Below are positions 43,352-52,039 of a stretch of DNA of 64,000 nucleotides, one piece after another. Positions within the stretch are counted from its first letter, which is position 1. Each line of letters starts with the position of its first letter. A program made the position numbers and the translations under genes. Under the pieces are notes generated by a model, which worked only from the letters and a program-made list of their open reading frames with translations, did not search any database and was not told the DNA's origin. The stretch is from Nocardia goodfellowii (lineage in GTDB: Bacteria > Actinomycetota > Actinomycetes > Mycobacteriales > Mycobacteriaceae), in assembly GCF_017875645.1 (NCBI RefSeq), contig NZ_JAGGMR010000001.1:2728001-2792000 (forward strand), given 5' to 3'.

Positions 43352-44977
43352 TTACGCTGTGACGTCGTATTCCACCAGGACGCGGCGCAGCAGCTTGCCG
43401 GTCGGGTTACGCGGCAGATCATCGAGGAAGACCACATCGCGGGGCACTTTGTAGCGGGCCAGATTGTCGCGGACGTACGCCTTGATCTCTTCCGCGACCG
43501 GGCTGTGACCCGGCTCCGGGACGACGAAGGCGCGCAGCCGCTTGCCGAACTCCACGTCGTCCACGCCGATGACTGCGGCGTCGAACACGTCCGGTCGCTC
43601 CAGCAGCAGGTTCTCCACCTCCTGCGGGAAGACGTTCTCGCCGCCGGAGACGATCATGTCGTCGTCGCGGCCGTCCACCATGAGCAGGCCGTGCTCGTTG
43701 AAGTGACCGACATCGCCGCTGGACATGTAGCCGTCGATGATCTGCTTGTGCCGCCCGTCGGTGTAGCCCTCGAACGGCGCACCGGAGCGGATGAAGATGC
43801 GCGCGGTCGTATTGATCGCGGTGACCTGCTTGTCGTTGTCGTCGTAGAGGCGAACCTCGCAGGTGACCGGCGCCCGGCCCACGGTGCCGGGGGACAGCGC
43901 CAGCTCCTCCGGATTGGCGACCGTCGCGACCGCGCATTCGGTGGAGCCGTACAGGTTGTAGAGCACCGGGCCGAAAGTCTGCGTGGCCTTGACGCAGAGT
44001 TCCGGTGCGAGCGCCGAACCGGCCAGCAGAATGCAGTTGAGTGAGGACAGGTCGTACTTGGCGCGAACCTCCGCGGGCAGTTCGACCATGCGGTGCAGCA
44101 TGGTCGGCACCGCGACCAGCATTTCCGCCTTGTGGTCGGCGATCATCTTCAGCGTGGCTTCGGCGTCGAAGCGGCGGCGCACGACCACCTTGTTGCCGAT
44201 CGAGCCGGCGAGCATCCAGGTGGCCAGGCCGGTGCTGTGGAAGATCGGCGACACGATTACCTGGGTGCCCCGGTTCGGGAACGGGATGCGGTCCGCCAGC
44301 TGCGCGGGGGCGACCGGGGTGATCTTGCTGCGCGGCGCACCCTTGGGCAGGCCCGTGGTGCCGCTGGTGAGGATGATGAAGCCGCCCGGATTCTTCGGTG
44401 CGGGCAGTTCCTCGATGGAATTGGCGGCAATCAGGTCATCGAGAGTTTGGGAACCGGCGGGCAATTCGGTGCCCTCGTCGACCCAGGTGAGGTAGCGCGG
44501 CATATCCGCGGGGAGCGCGTCGAGCAGCCCGAGGAACTCGCTGTCGTGCAGCACCGCCTTGACCTGTTCCCGGGCGCAGACCTCGGCGAACTGCGGTTTG
44601 GCGAAACCGGTGTTCATCAGGGCGATGCGCACCCCGAGCTTGCCCGCCGCGGCCATGGACAGGATCAGGCCGCGATGATCGCGGGCCAGGACGCCGATCA
44701 CCATGCCCTCGGTGAGCCCGGCGGCTTTCAAACCCCTTGCGATGGCGTTGGATTGGTCGTCGAGCTGCTTGTAGGTGAGCTCGCCGCGCTCGTCGGCCAA
44801 CGCGGGGTTGTCCGGCACGACGCGGGCGGAATGCCGGATCGCGGTGGCTTGCGGGCCGAAGACCTGCGAATCCTTGATGGTCTTCAACGATTCCAGCGGC
44901 TTGCGCGGATCGGTGACCCCTCTCTTTCGAAGAACCCCCAGCGCTTTCACAACTTCCAGCGCGTGCGCCACCTTCAT
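43352..44977 (-). CDS. Acyl-CoA synthetase (FadD12-like paralogue)
   Basis: This 541-residue ligase has the P-loop ILTSGTTGLPKGAPR, YGSTECAVATVA, the hinge MVDGRDDDMIVSGGENVFP and the catalytic lysine in LPRNPTGKLLRRVL. ATG 44977 is favoured by GGAGGG seven bases upstream; an in-frame start at 44998 has no ribosome site. It is the tandem paralogue of the gene at 41524-43164, with the same overall length. The difference in acyl-chain preference cannot be read from the sequence. Confidence 0.93.
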   Translation of the reverse strand: MKVAHALEVVKALGVLRKRGVTDPRKPLESLKTIKDSQVFGPQATAIRHSARVVPDNPALADERGELTYKQLDDQSNAIARGLKAAGLTEGMVIGVLARDHRGLILSMAAAGKLGVRIALMNTGFAKPQFAEVCAREQVKAVLHDSEFLGLLDALPADMPRYLTWVDEGTELPAGSQTLDDLIAANSIEELPAPKNPGGFIILTSGTTGLPKGAPRSKITPVAPAQLADRIPFPNRGTQVIVSPIFHSTGLATWMLAGSIGNKVVVRRRFDAEATLKMIADHKAEMLVAVPTMLHRMVELPAEVRAKYDLSSLNCILLAGSALAPELCVKATQTFGPVLYNLYGSTECAVATVANPEELALSPGTVGRAPVTCEVRLYDDNDKQVTAINTTARIFIRSGAPFEGYTDGRHKQIIDGYMSSGDVGHFNEHGLLMVDGRDDDMIVSGGENVFPQEVENLLLERPDVFDAAVIGVDDVEFGKRLRAFVVPEPGHSPVAEEIKAYVRDNLARYKVPRDVVFLDDLPRNPTGKLLRRVLVEYDVTA

Positions 44978-45083
44978 GCGTACACCCTCCACTGCCAAAT
45001 CTCGCGAGGCTCTCGCCCCGGCATAATTGCCGACACCGTAGCAGTGCGTAGCCTAGGTCACATTCATCTGATTCTGTCGGGTT

Positions 45084-45698
45084 TCACTCTGTTCCATCCG
45101 CCGGGATGTCCGGCAGTCCTTCGCTCGCGCGCAGCTTCTCCGCCATGCTGGTCAGCAGGCTCTGCGACTCCTCGGACAGGTCGAAAGCCCGAGACGACAG
45201 GCGGCGCAAACCGTAGCCCTGCAACTGCGCCAGCAACTCCAGGTCGTGGTCGACCTTCCGCGCGTAGGCGTCGTTGAAGAAGTAGTCCGGTTTCACCTTG
45301 AAGAAGCGGGCCAGCGCCGCCACGGTTTCGTCCGAAGGGTTTCTGCGGCGGCCCGAACGCAGTTGCGACAGATAGGGTTTGGAGATCGGGTGGCCCGCCG
45401 CTGTCAAGGCCGCGGCGACCTCCGCATTGGTGTGCGCTGTGCGTCCGGGCGGGCGGACCGTTTCGAACAGCTTGTTCAAACGCCGGCTGAAGGTGACCTC
45501 CGCCGTGGAGACGGGGTAGTCGTCGAGGAAGGCGATCACGGCATGCGCCTCCGCCAAGGCCTCGGCTCGCGCCCGAAGCGCGTGGACCCGGTCGTCGCCT
45601 ATCTCCAATTCCCTTGTCCGCGTGGGCGAAACACCCAGCGAGGACTGTTCGATGAGCTCGGTGATCCGGGTGGTCTCCGGCACATTGTCGTCGGTCAT
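45084..45698 (-). CDS. EspR-like helix-turn-helix regulator
   Basis: This 204-residue protein has an N-terminal extension of about 68 residues that is not in EspR. Residues 70-141 match EspR closely (RLNKLFETVRPPGRTAHTNA, then PYLSQLRSGRRRNPS with its helix-turn-helix, and FFKVKPDYFF). The EspR-type C-terminal dimerisation domain spans 148-195. EspR is a nucleoid-associated regulator of ESX-1 genes in M. tuberculosis. Its start overlaps the sigma-factor stop by one base (TGATG), so the pair is co-translated. Target genes are unknown. Confidence 0.88.
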   Translation of the reverse strand: MTDDNVPETTRITELIEQSSLGVSPTRTRELEIGDDRVHALRARAEALAEAHAVIAFLDDYPVSTAEVTFSRRLNKLFETVRPPGRTAHTNAEVAAALTAAGHPISKPYLSQLRSGRRRNPSDETVAALARFFKVKPDYFFNDAYARKVDHDLELLAQLQGYGLRRLSSRAFDLSEESQSLLTSMAEKLRASEGLPDIPADGTE

Positions 45699-46432
45699 CA
45701 CTGCTCCTTCCCGGCGAGCCGATTGATCCAGGCATACTCCAGTCGCAGGCGCGCCCAACGGCGTTCCACCGCTTTCGCGCTGGGCCAGTCGAACAGACCC
45801 GCGATCTCGGCGGCGGTATAGCCGGAGGCTTTGCCCCACACCATGTTTCGGTCCCGTTCGGTCAGCTGGGCCAGATGGGTGTACAGCACGGCCCGATTCA
45901 CCACCGATTCGGTGAAATCCGGGCCGGACGCGGGTTCGCGATAGTCGCCCGCGACGATGGGATCGGTACCGATGCCGGTCGCCGACAGCTCACCGGTGCG
46001 CCGGTATTTACGAAAGGCGTCGATGAAGGCATACAGGCACGCGCGCACGAAATAGGCCGACAGGCTCGCACCGCCGTCCTTGCGCCAACCATTGCCCGCC
46101 AACGCCTTTCGCTGGAAACTGGCCAGCGCGGCCGAGACCGCGTCGTTCGCCAGATCCTCGCTGAGCCGGACCGCGACCAGTTCCCGTTCCTGGACAGACG
46201 GGCACAGATCGCGTCCCAGCGCGTTCGTCTCGGCGAAGATGTGCCCTGACCGTAGCCAGGCCGTCAGCACCACCAATCCGTACCGGACCAGCCGGTCCGC
46301 GAGGACGTCCCACGCGGGCCCGCGGAAACCGGTCGCGCTGACCACATCGAAAAGTTCATGCTCGGCGCACTCGATCAAGGGATCGAGCTGCCCGGGTCTG
46401 CCCGCGGCTGGTTCTTGCGCGTCGTTGGCCAC
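45698..46432 (-). CDS. Sigma-70-family RNA polymerase sigma factor
   Basis: This is a 244-residue sigma-factor-like protein. An N-terminal region 2-like part carries RYGLVVLTAWLRSGHIFAE and SLSAYFVRACLYAFIDAFRKYRR, and a C-terminal region 4-like helix-turn-helix carries TERDRNMVWGKASGYTAAEIA. GTG 46432 follows AGGAGG by seven bases. It forms an operon with the EspR-like gene. Such sigma-factor plus small-HTH pairs are seen in other actinobacteria, but their regulon is unknown. It does not match a standard ECF group at sight. Confidence 0.85.
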   Translation of the reverse strand: MANDAQEPAAGRPGQLDPLIECAEHELFDVVSATGFRGPAWDVLADRLVRYGLVVLTAWLRSGHIFAETNALGRDLCPSVQERELVAVRLSEDLANDAVSAALASFQRKALAGNGWRKDGGASLSAYFVRACLYAFIDAFRKYRRTGELSATGIGTDPIVAGDYREPASGPDFTESVVNRAVLYTHLAQLTERDRNMVWGKASGYTAAEIAGLFDWPSAKAVERRWARLRLEYAWINRLAGKEQ

Positions 46433-46535
46433 CCCACCACCTCCTGCACGGCTTTTTCACAGTAATAGGCGGGTGCGGTGGTGTAACCCCCTGTGTCGCA
46501 ACGATTGAGCAAATAGAAATCGACTGCAGGCGTCG

Positions 46536-47045
46536 TCAGCGCCGTGAGCTGGCCAAAGCGACCAGGAGTGGCACGACCCGATTGGCGGGCACCTCGAATC
46601 GGCCACGCCCCGCGGTGTGTAGCCAACCGACAGCAGCCAGCTGGCGCAGGTGGTGGTAGATCTGGCCGGAAGTGCCCACCTCGGGGAGGCTGGCCAGTTC
46701 GGCGGCGGTGCGGCGACCGGCCAGAATCGCTCGCAGCAGTCGAAGGCGTACCGGACTGCCCAGTGCGGCAAGGCATTCGGCGGCCTCGTCGGCATCGTCC
46801 AGCAGCAAGTCGTCGGTGCTGAACATGGTCTGCCAGCCGTACTGCTCACCGGGCGGCAGGCGCACCGACCCGGTGAACAGCACACCCCCGTTCAGCTCGT
46901 CGGCCGCGGCGTACTCCTGCTTCAGCCGGTGCAACGCCCATGATTCCTCGTCCGCCGGAACGGCGATCCGCACCGGTACCGCTTGCGCCGCTTCTAGTTT
47001 CGCGAGCCGCCGCTCCAGCTCCGTGACGCGTTCTGCCAGACTCAC
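46536..47045 (-). CDS. ArsR-type winged helix-turn-helix regulator
   Basis: This 169-residue protein has an N-terminal coiled-coil-like start (LAERVTELERRLAKLEA) and a central segment. A C-terminal ArsR-type winged helix spans about 85-155: LAALGSPVRLRLLRAILAGR, ELASLPEVGTSGQIYHHLRQ. The cysteines of metal-sensing ArsR proteins are absent, so it is not an obvious metal sensor. The neighbouring genes give no clear target. Confidence 0.85.
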   Translation of the reverse strand: MSLAERVTELERRLAKLEAAQAVPVRIAVPADEESWALHRLKQEYAAADELNGGVLFTGSVRLPPGEQYGWQTMFSTDDLLLDDADEAAECLAALGSPVRLRLLRAILAGRRTAAELASLPEVGTSGQIYHHLRQLAAVGWLHTAGRGRFEVPANRVVPLLVALASSRR

Positions 47046-47110
47046 CTGTACGACATTACGAAACTACGTACCTTCGGGCAACAGTTTCTTTCCGCCCCTA
47101 TCGCCGCTGG

Positions 47111-47515
47111 TCAGGGCAAGCTGTAGACCAGGGTGTAGGTGGTGGCGCCGGCGCTGGACACGTAGCCGCCGGTGCCGGAGATGTCGGCCAGCTCTCCGGT
47201 GCCGGAGCCGGGCACCACCGACCAGTCGGCTCGGGAGTCGCCGGTCGCCGCGAATGTCCCGGACATCCGCAGGACGAAGCTCCCGGACCGTCCGTCCAGC
47301 GTGCCGGTGGTGCGTTGCAGGCTGTCGAATGTGCCGCTGCCGTCCGTGAAGGCGCACATCAGGCCCTGCCAGTGCGCCTCGCCCTCGAAGTCGCCCCGGT
47401 AGACGTCGAAGCCTTGGGCGGTCGCCAGTTTCGGTACACCGGCCCCGGCGTCCGCGTATTCGGTCTGGTCCCAGGACTTCGATTCGATGGTGCCGGTCGC
47501 CTTGTTTTCGCTCAT
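47111..47515 (-). CDS. DUF3224-family beta-barrel protein
   Basis: This 134-residue protein has the DUF3224 pattern: an N-terminal TGTIESKSWDQT, mid-protein LQRTTGTLDGRSGSFVLRMSG, and C-terminal SGTGELADISGTGGYVS. The family is a small antiparallel beta-barrel, related to dirigent/allene-oxide-cyclase folds, with no fixed function. ATG 47515 is divergent from the AraC gene, which may regulate it. Confidence 0.88.
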   Translation of the reverse strand: MSENKATGTIESKSWDQTEYADAGAGVPKLATAQGFDVYRGDFEGEAHWQGLMCAFTDGSGTFDSLQRTTGTLDGRSGSFVLRMSGTFAATGDSRADWSVVPGSGTGELADISGTGGYVSSAGATTYTLVYSLP

Positions 47516-47584
47516 ATGCTCGACGCTATTTCGACCGCCGCGACGTGGTCTTGAACAAACGCGAACGCACGCGACAATGGTGCG

Positions 47585-48376
47585 ATGGACCCGACCACGG
47601 ACACTCCGCCGCGTGGTTTGCTCGATCCCCGGGCCGGGGACGGCCTGTACCGGGAATCGCTCATCCCGGCGTGCCCGGCTCTTGCCGACATCGTCGCGCA
47701 CCATTGGGCCGTGCACTGGGATCTGCGGGAACGTGATCCCTATGTGGTCGAAGTGCTTTCGCATCCCGCGGTGATTCTGGTGGTCGAGAACGGGCGCTGT
47801 CGCGTACACGGAGTACTCCGCGGGAAATTCAGCCAGCGGCTCAGCGGCTGCGGCGATATCTTCGGTACCACATTCCGCCCCGCCGGGTTTCATCCGCTGG
47901 TGCGACGCTCCGTCGCGGCACTCACCGACCGCGTGGTGCCGGGCACGGAGATCTTCGGTGCCGCCGCCGATCGCTACGCGGCGACAATCGCCGCCACCCC
48001 GGATACGGCGGCGCGAAAGGAATTATCGGAAGAATTTGTCCGCCAGCATATTTCCGAGCCCGCCCGCACTGTCGCGCTCGTCAACGAGATCGTCGACGAA
48101 GTATCCGCCGATCGCACGATCCTGCGGGTCGACGATGTCACCGCACGTTTCGGAATGGGAAAACGCACGCTGCAGAAGTTGTTTCGCGATCTGGTCGGCG
48201 TATCGCCGAAATGGGTTATTCAGCGCTACCGCCTGCACGAGGCGGCCCAGCGCCTGGACAGCGCCGATGCGGACCTGGCCACCGTGGCCGCCGAACTCGG
48301 ATATGCCGATCAGGCGCATTTCGCGCGGGACTTCAAATCCGCGACAGGCCGACCTCCGGCCACCTACCGTGGCTGA
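47585..48376 (+). CDS. AraC-family transcriptional regulator
   Basis: This 263-residue protein has an N-terminal domain of the DUF6597 type seen in AraC regulators (to about 125). A C-terminal pair of helix-turn-helices spans about 165-260 (DDVTARFGMGKRTLQKLF, VSPKWVIQRYRLHEAAQRL and AAELGYADQAHFARDFKSATG). ATG 47585 is 69 bp from the divergent DUF3224 start. Autoregulation and control of that gene are likely by position. Confidence 0.92.
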   Translation: MDPTTDTPPRGLLDPRAGDGLYRESLIPACPALADIVAHHWAVHWDLRERDPYVVEVLSHPAVILVVENGRCRVHGVLRGKFSQRLSGCGDIFGTTFRPAGFHPLVRRSVAALTDRVVPGTEIFGAAADRYAATIAATPDTAARKELSEEFVRQHISEPARTVALVNEIVDEVSADRTILRVDDVTARFGMGKRTLQKLFRDLVGVSPKWVIQRYRLHEAAQRLDSADADLATVAAELGYADQAHFARDFKSATGRPPATYRG

Positions 48377-48403
48377 TCCGGCGAACATCTGTAGGGTGTG
48401 GTC

Positions 48404-48868
48404 GTGGAATTGATCAAGTCGTTCACGACCGAACAATTCGAGTCCGCCCTCGCCTCCTGGGAATGGATCGGCCTGGCGGGCAAGACGCCGCTGTGCACGT
48501 CGTTATTCGGCGATGTCTTCTTCGACTCCGAGGAAGGCCTGTGGTGGCTCGACACCCTCAACGGGGAGTTGACCAGGCCCTGGGATAACGCCGACGACCT
48601 GGAAAAAGACCTGGACACCGCCGACGGCATGGAGCAATACCTGCTGGCCACCCTCGCGGCCCAAATCGCCGAGACCGGCCTCGTCCCCGCCGAGCACGAA
48701 GTCTACGATTTCGCCCAGCCGCCCATTCTCGGCGGCGAACTCGAGGTCGGCAACGTCCAGGTCAACGATTTCGTGTCGGCTCTCAATGTGGCCGGCCAAA
48801 TCCACGCACGCGTCGCCGACCTCCCACCCGGCGCCGAAGTCGACCCAGAACTGCTGGTCATCGAATAG
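48404..48868 (+). CDS. DUF1851 (T6SS immunity Tdi1-like) protein
   Basis: This 154-residue acidic protein resembles the C-terminal domain of Tdi1-like immunity proteins (DUF1851): LFGDVFFDSEEGLWWLDTLNG and LPPGAEVDPELLVIE. These folds (also in GAD-like proteins) are used as immunity proteins against type VI toxins. In actinobacteria, which have no T6SS, they are solitary and of unknown role. The start is GTG 48404; GTG 48398 is possible. There is no toxin gene beside it. It ends just before a strong bidirectional terminator. Confidence 0.7.
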   Translation: MELIKSFTTEQFESALASWEWIGLAGKTPLCTSLFGDVFFDSEEGLWWLDTLNGELTRPWDNADDLEKDLDTADGMEQYLLATLAAQIAETGLVPAEHEVYDFAQPPILGGELEVGNVQVNDFVSALNVAGQIHARVADLPPGAEVDPELLVIE

Positions 48869-48869
48869 A

Positions 48870-48908
48870 AAACCGGTGCGAGCCCAGGGCTCGCACCGGT
48901 TTCTCGTT
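48870..48908. terminator. Bidirectional terminator after the Tdi1-like gene
   Basis: AAACCGGTGCGAGCCC at 48870-48885 pairs with GGGCTCGCACCGGTTT at 48887-48902, a 16 bp stem with a minimal loop, followed by CTCGTTC. It lies between convergent genes. Confidence 0.85.
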
Positions 48909-48922
48909 CTAGCCGTGCGGCG

Positions 48923-50143
48923 TCACTTCAGCTCGGCGCTGGTCTTACCGAGCACGCGACGGGCCACGATCAGCTGCTGGATCTGCTGGGTGCCCTCGAA
49001 GATGTCCAAAATCTTCGAGTCGCGGCCCCACTTCTCCAGCAGCGAGTGCTGCGAGTAGCCGATGGCGCCGGCCAGTTCGACGGCCTTGAGGGTGACGTCG
49101 GTGCCGGTGCGGCCCGCCTTGGCCTTGGACATGGAAGCCTCGAGCGAGTTCGGCTTCTTGTTGTCGGCCATCCAGGCGGCGCGCAGCGCGAGCAGGTAGG
49201 CCGATTCGTAGTCGGCCTCCATGCGCAGGAATTCCGCGGCCGCGGCGTGCTGGTTGTTCGGCGGGGTGTCGTAGGAGATCTCCACGCCGGCGGCGGTCAA
49301 GATCGCGCGCAGCTCCTCGAGGGCGGCGCGGGCGACACCGACGGCCATCGCGGCCACCAGCGGACGGGTGTTGTCGAAGGTCTGCATGACCCCGGCGAAA
49401 CCCTTCTCGACGTTCACCTCGGGGCTGCCGAGAATATTGTCGGCGGGGATCCGGCAGTCCTGCAGCAGCAGCACCGCGGTGTCGGAGGCCTTGATGCCGA
49501 GTTTGTGCTCGAGCCGGGCCACCGACAGACCCGGAGCGTCGCGCGGCACGACGAACGACTTGATCGCCGCGCGGCCGAGGCTCTTGTCCACGGTCGCCCA
49601 CACCACGATGTGGGTGGCGCGCTGGCCGGCGGTGACGAAGATCTTCTCGCCGTTGAGCACCCACTCGTCGCCGTCGCGCACCGCCGTGGTGGTGACCGCG
49701 GCCGAGTCGGAACCGAAGGACGGCTCGGTGATCGCCATCGCGGCCCACACCTTGCCGAAGCGCTCCAGCTGCTCGTCGGTCGCGACCGCGGCGATGGCGG
49801 CGTTGCCCAGGCCCTGGTAGGGGATCGACAGCATCAGGCCGACATCGCCCCAGGAGGTTTCCAGGGCGTTGAGCAGCGCGGACATATTGCCGCCGTTGCT
49901 GTTGCCGAGGAGTTCGGTGGCGTGCTCGTCCTCATCGGAACGGCCGCCCGCGGCGCCGCCGATCTTCTGGGTGCCCGAATCGGCGAGGCCCTCGACCATG
50001 GCGGCCATGGTGTCCAGTTCGACCGGGTACTCGTGCTCGGCGAGGTCGTACTTGCGCGAGATCGGGCGGAAGATCTCCTGCGCGACCTGATGCGCCTGGT
50101 TGGCGCTGGCCCGCAGCTTCTTGGGGAGTTCGAGGTTGATCAT
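48923..50143 (-). CDS. Acyl-CoA dehydrogenase
   Basis: This 406-residue FAD enzyme contains the family strings AMAITEPSFGSD (FAD/substrate loop), GEKIFVTAGQRATHIVVWATV, and the C-terminal WGRDSKILDIFEGTQQIQQL, in which the Glu of FEGT stands at the catalytic base position of medium-chain enzymes. It oxidises an acyl-CoA to the trans-2-enoyl-CoA and passes electrons to ETF. It is the second gene of an operon, 33 bp after the other dehydrogenase gene. Confidence 0.94.
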   Translation of the reverse strand: MINLELPKKLRASANQAHQVAQEIFRPISRKYDLAEHEYPVELDTMAAMVEGLADSGTQKIGGAAGGRSDEDEHATELLGNSNGGNMSALLNALETSWGDVGLMLSIPYQGLGNAAIAAVATDEQLERFGKVWAAMAITEPSFGSDSAAVTTTAVRDGDEWVLNGEKIFVTAGQRATHIVVWATVDKSLGRAAIKSFVVPRDAPGLSVARLEHKLGIKASDTAVLLLQDCRIPADNILGSPEVNVEKGFAGVMQTFDNTRPLVAAMAVGVARAALEELRAILTAAGVEISYDTPPNNQHAAAAEFLRMEADYESAYLLALRAAWMADNKKPNSLEASMSKAKAGRTGTDVTLKAVELAGAIGYSQHSLLEKWGRDSKILDIFEGTQQIQQLIVARRVLGKTSAELK

Positions 50144-50176
50144 GGGAAAGTCTCCTGGAGTAAGGAACGGGCCGGT

Positions 50177-51568
50177 TTAGATGAGCACGACACCTTCGGC
50201 GACGCCGACGGCCCGCAGATCGCGGTACCAGCGCTCGACCGGGTGTTCCTTGGTGAAGCCGTGACCGCCGAGCAATTGCACGCCGTCCAGGCCGATCTGC
50301 ATACCCTTGTCCGTGGCCAGCTTGCGAGCCAGCGCGGCCTCGCGACCGAACGACAGACCCTGCTCCGCGCGTGACGCACCCCGCAGAGTCACGAGCCGGA
50401 TGCCGTCGAGTTCGATGGCTATGTTCGCGACCATGAACGCGACCGCCTGCCGGTGCGAGATCGGCTCGCCGAACGCCTCGCGCTCGTTCACGTAGGGGAT
50501 GACGTAGTCGAGCACGGCCTGGCCGGTGCCCGCGGCCAGAGATGCCCAGCCCAGGCGCGCCAGACGCACCGCATCGGCGTAATCCTCGGCGCGGGACTTC
50601 GCGTCGCCGTCGCCCAGGATGGCGTCGCCGCCGACGGCGACATTGTTCAGGATCAGGCGGCCGATGCCCGCGGCGCGCAGGCCCATGCTCGGGTCGGCCT
50701 CCACGACCAGACCCGGGGCGTCCGACTCGACGACGAAGATCGCCGGGCGGCCGTCGAGTTCGGCGGCGACCAGGAATAGTTCCGCGTCCGCCGCGGCGGG
50801 CACCAGGGACTTCACGCCGTTGAGACGGTAGCCGCTGGGGGAGCGAGTGGCCTTGGTCTGCAGCGCGAACGGATCGAACAGGGCGCGCGGCTCACTGATC
50901 ACGACCGAGGCCTGCGGCACGTTCTCGCCGGTGAAGGCGGGGAGGTAGGTCTTCTGCTGGGCGTCGGTGCCCCACTGGGCCAGCGCGACCGCGACACCGG
51001 AGGGCGCGAGGATCGGCAACGCCAAACCCATATCGCCGTGCGCGAGCGCCTCGGCGACCATCGAATTGGTGACCGCACCCCGCTCCGAAGCCGCGCCCTC
51101 GAGCTCTTCGGGCACGTTGATCAGGGTGATGCCGAGTTCGGCGGCGCGCTCCAGCAGGTCGCGCGGGGCCTTGGCGGCGGCATCGGCGTCGTAGGCGGCG
51201 GGCCGCAGGATCTCGGCGGCGAATTCCCGCACCGTCTCGACGATCATCTGCTGCTCGTCCGAGGGGGTGATGTCGAACAGGTCCTTCTTCTTGGACTCGT
51301 TCTCCGGCAACCGCTTCGGCGCACCGCCGCCGGCGACCTTGTTGAACGCGCGGGTCGCGGCGCCCAGGGTGCGGAAACCGGTCTTGGTGCCCTCGTAGGT
51401 GACTCGCTCGATCGGCTTGCGCAGGTTGTACTTCTCGGCGAGCTCCGACCCGGTAAGGGTGGTCATCACGCGCATCGCCGCCCCCATCCAGTCCCGCTTG
51501 GGCTGGCTGAGGCCGACTGCGGACGTGTCTTGACGTCGCGTCGTTGCGCTGTCTCGAGTACTCATCAT
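50177..51568 (-). CDS. Acyl-CoA dehydrogenase family protein
   Basis: This 463-residue protein has an N-terminal extension of about 105 residues before the dehydrogenase domain (DEQQMIVETVREFAAEILRP). The domain carries SEPRALFDPFALQTKATR, SGYRLNGVKSLVP and a final LLGGHGFTKEHPVERWYRDLRAVGVAEG. The FEGT catalytic motif of its partner is replaced by VGVAEG. It may therefore form a heteromeric enzyme with the downstream dehydrogenase, as seen for actinobacterial sterol-side-chain FadE pairs. ATG 51568 and ATG 51565 are adjacent start choices. Two palindromic sites lie 46-82 bp upstream. Confidence 0.9.
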   Translation of the reverse strand: MMSTRDSATTRRQDTSAVGLSQPKRDWMGAAMRVMTTLTGSELAEKYNLRKPIERVTYEGTKTGFRTLGAATRAFNKVAGGGAPKRLPENESKKKDLFDITPSDEQQMIVETVREFAAEILRPAAYDADAAAKAPRDLLERAAELGITLINVPEELEGAASERGAVTNSMVAEALAHGDMGLALPILAPSGVAVALAQWGTDAQQKTYLPAFTGENVPQASVVISEPRALFDPFALQTKATRSPSGYRLNGVKSLVPAAADAELFLVAAELDGRPAIFVVESDAPGLVVEADPSMGLRAAGIGRLILNNVAVGGDAILGDGDAKSRAEDYADAVRLARLGWASLAAGTGQAVLDYVIPYVNEREAFGEPISHRQAVAFMVANIAIELDGIRLVTLRGASRAEQGLSFGREAALARKLATDKGMQIGLDGVQLLGGHGFTKEHPVERWYRDLRAVGVAEGVVLI

Positions 51569-51613
51569 CACCTGTTTTCTCGGGTGGGTGGGGTGAGGTC
51601 TGGTCCCAGCTAT

Positions 51614-51650
51614 CTTACTGCGGAGTAAGGCTATCTTACTCCTCGGTAAG
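51614..51650. promoter_or_regulatory. Twin operator of the acyl-CoA dehydrogenase operon
   Basis: CTTACTGCGGAGTAAG at 51614-51629 and CTTACTCCTCGGTAAG at 51635-51650 are two 16 bp palindromes with the shared half-site CTTAC. Their centres are 21 bp apart, two helical turns. This is the layout for cooperative binding of two repressor dimers, and it lies in the promoter region of the dehydrogenase operon. Confidence 0.7.
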
Positions 51651-51904
51651 AACTGCGTCGAGCCGCAGCATACGCCGTTGTTTGCGCTCACGGGACCCAT
51701 CTGGGGCAGCTGTGGTCGGCAATAGTGCGGAGTCGCTGGTCGGCGCCGCTAGGGGTCGGATGCGGGGGTACAGCGCCGAGCGGCGAGAGGCATGTGGGTT
51801 TGCGACGAGACCAGCGCTGATAGCCCGGTCTGTACGGACATCGTTTCATCGCGGACATCGTGCGGACTGCGCTGTCGCTGGGGATTTGGTGTGGACCCAT
51901 GGAC

Positions 51905-52030
51905 CCGGTGGAGTCCCGTGGATCCGGTGGGGATTGTGGGCCTAGTGGCGGCTGTGGCGCTAGTCGGGGGCTGTGGTTCCGGTGGGTCTACAGTTCTGGT
52001 GGGGGTCTACGGTTCTGGTGGGGCTGTGGT
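51905..52030. repeat. Degenerate 17-19 bp tandem repeats, left block
   Basis: About six imperfect copies of a unit near TTCCGGTGGGGNTTGTGG follow each other, for example GGATCCGGTGGGGATTGTGG at 51920-51939 and TTCTGGTGGGGGTCTACGG and TTCTGGTGGGGCTGTGG near 51994-52030. The region is strongly strand-asymmetric, G-rich on the plus strand. Confidence 0.65.
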
Positions 52031-52039
52031 GCCAGCCGG

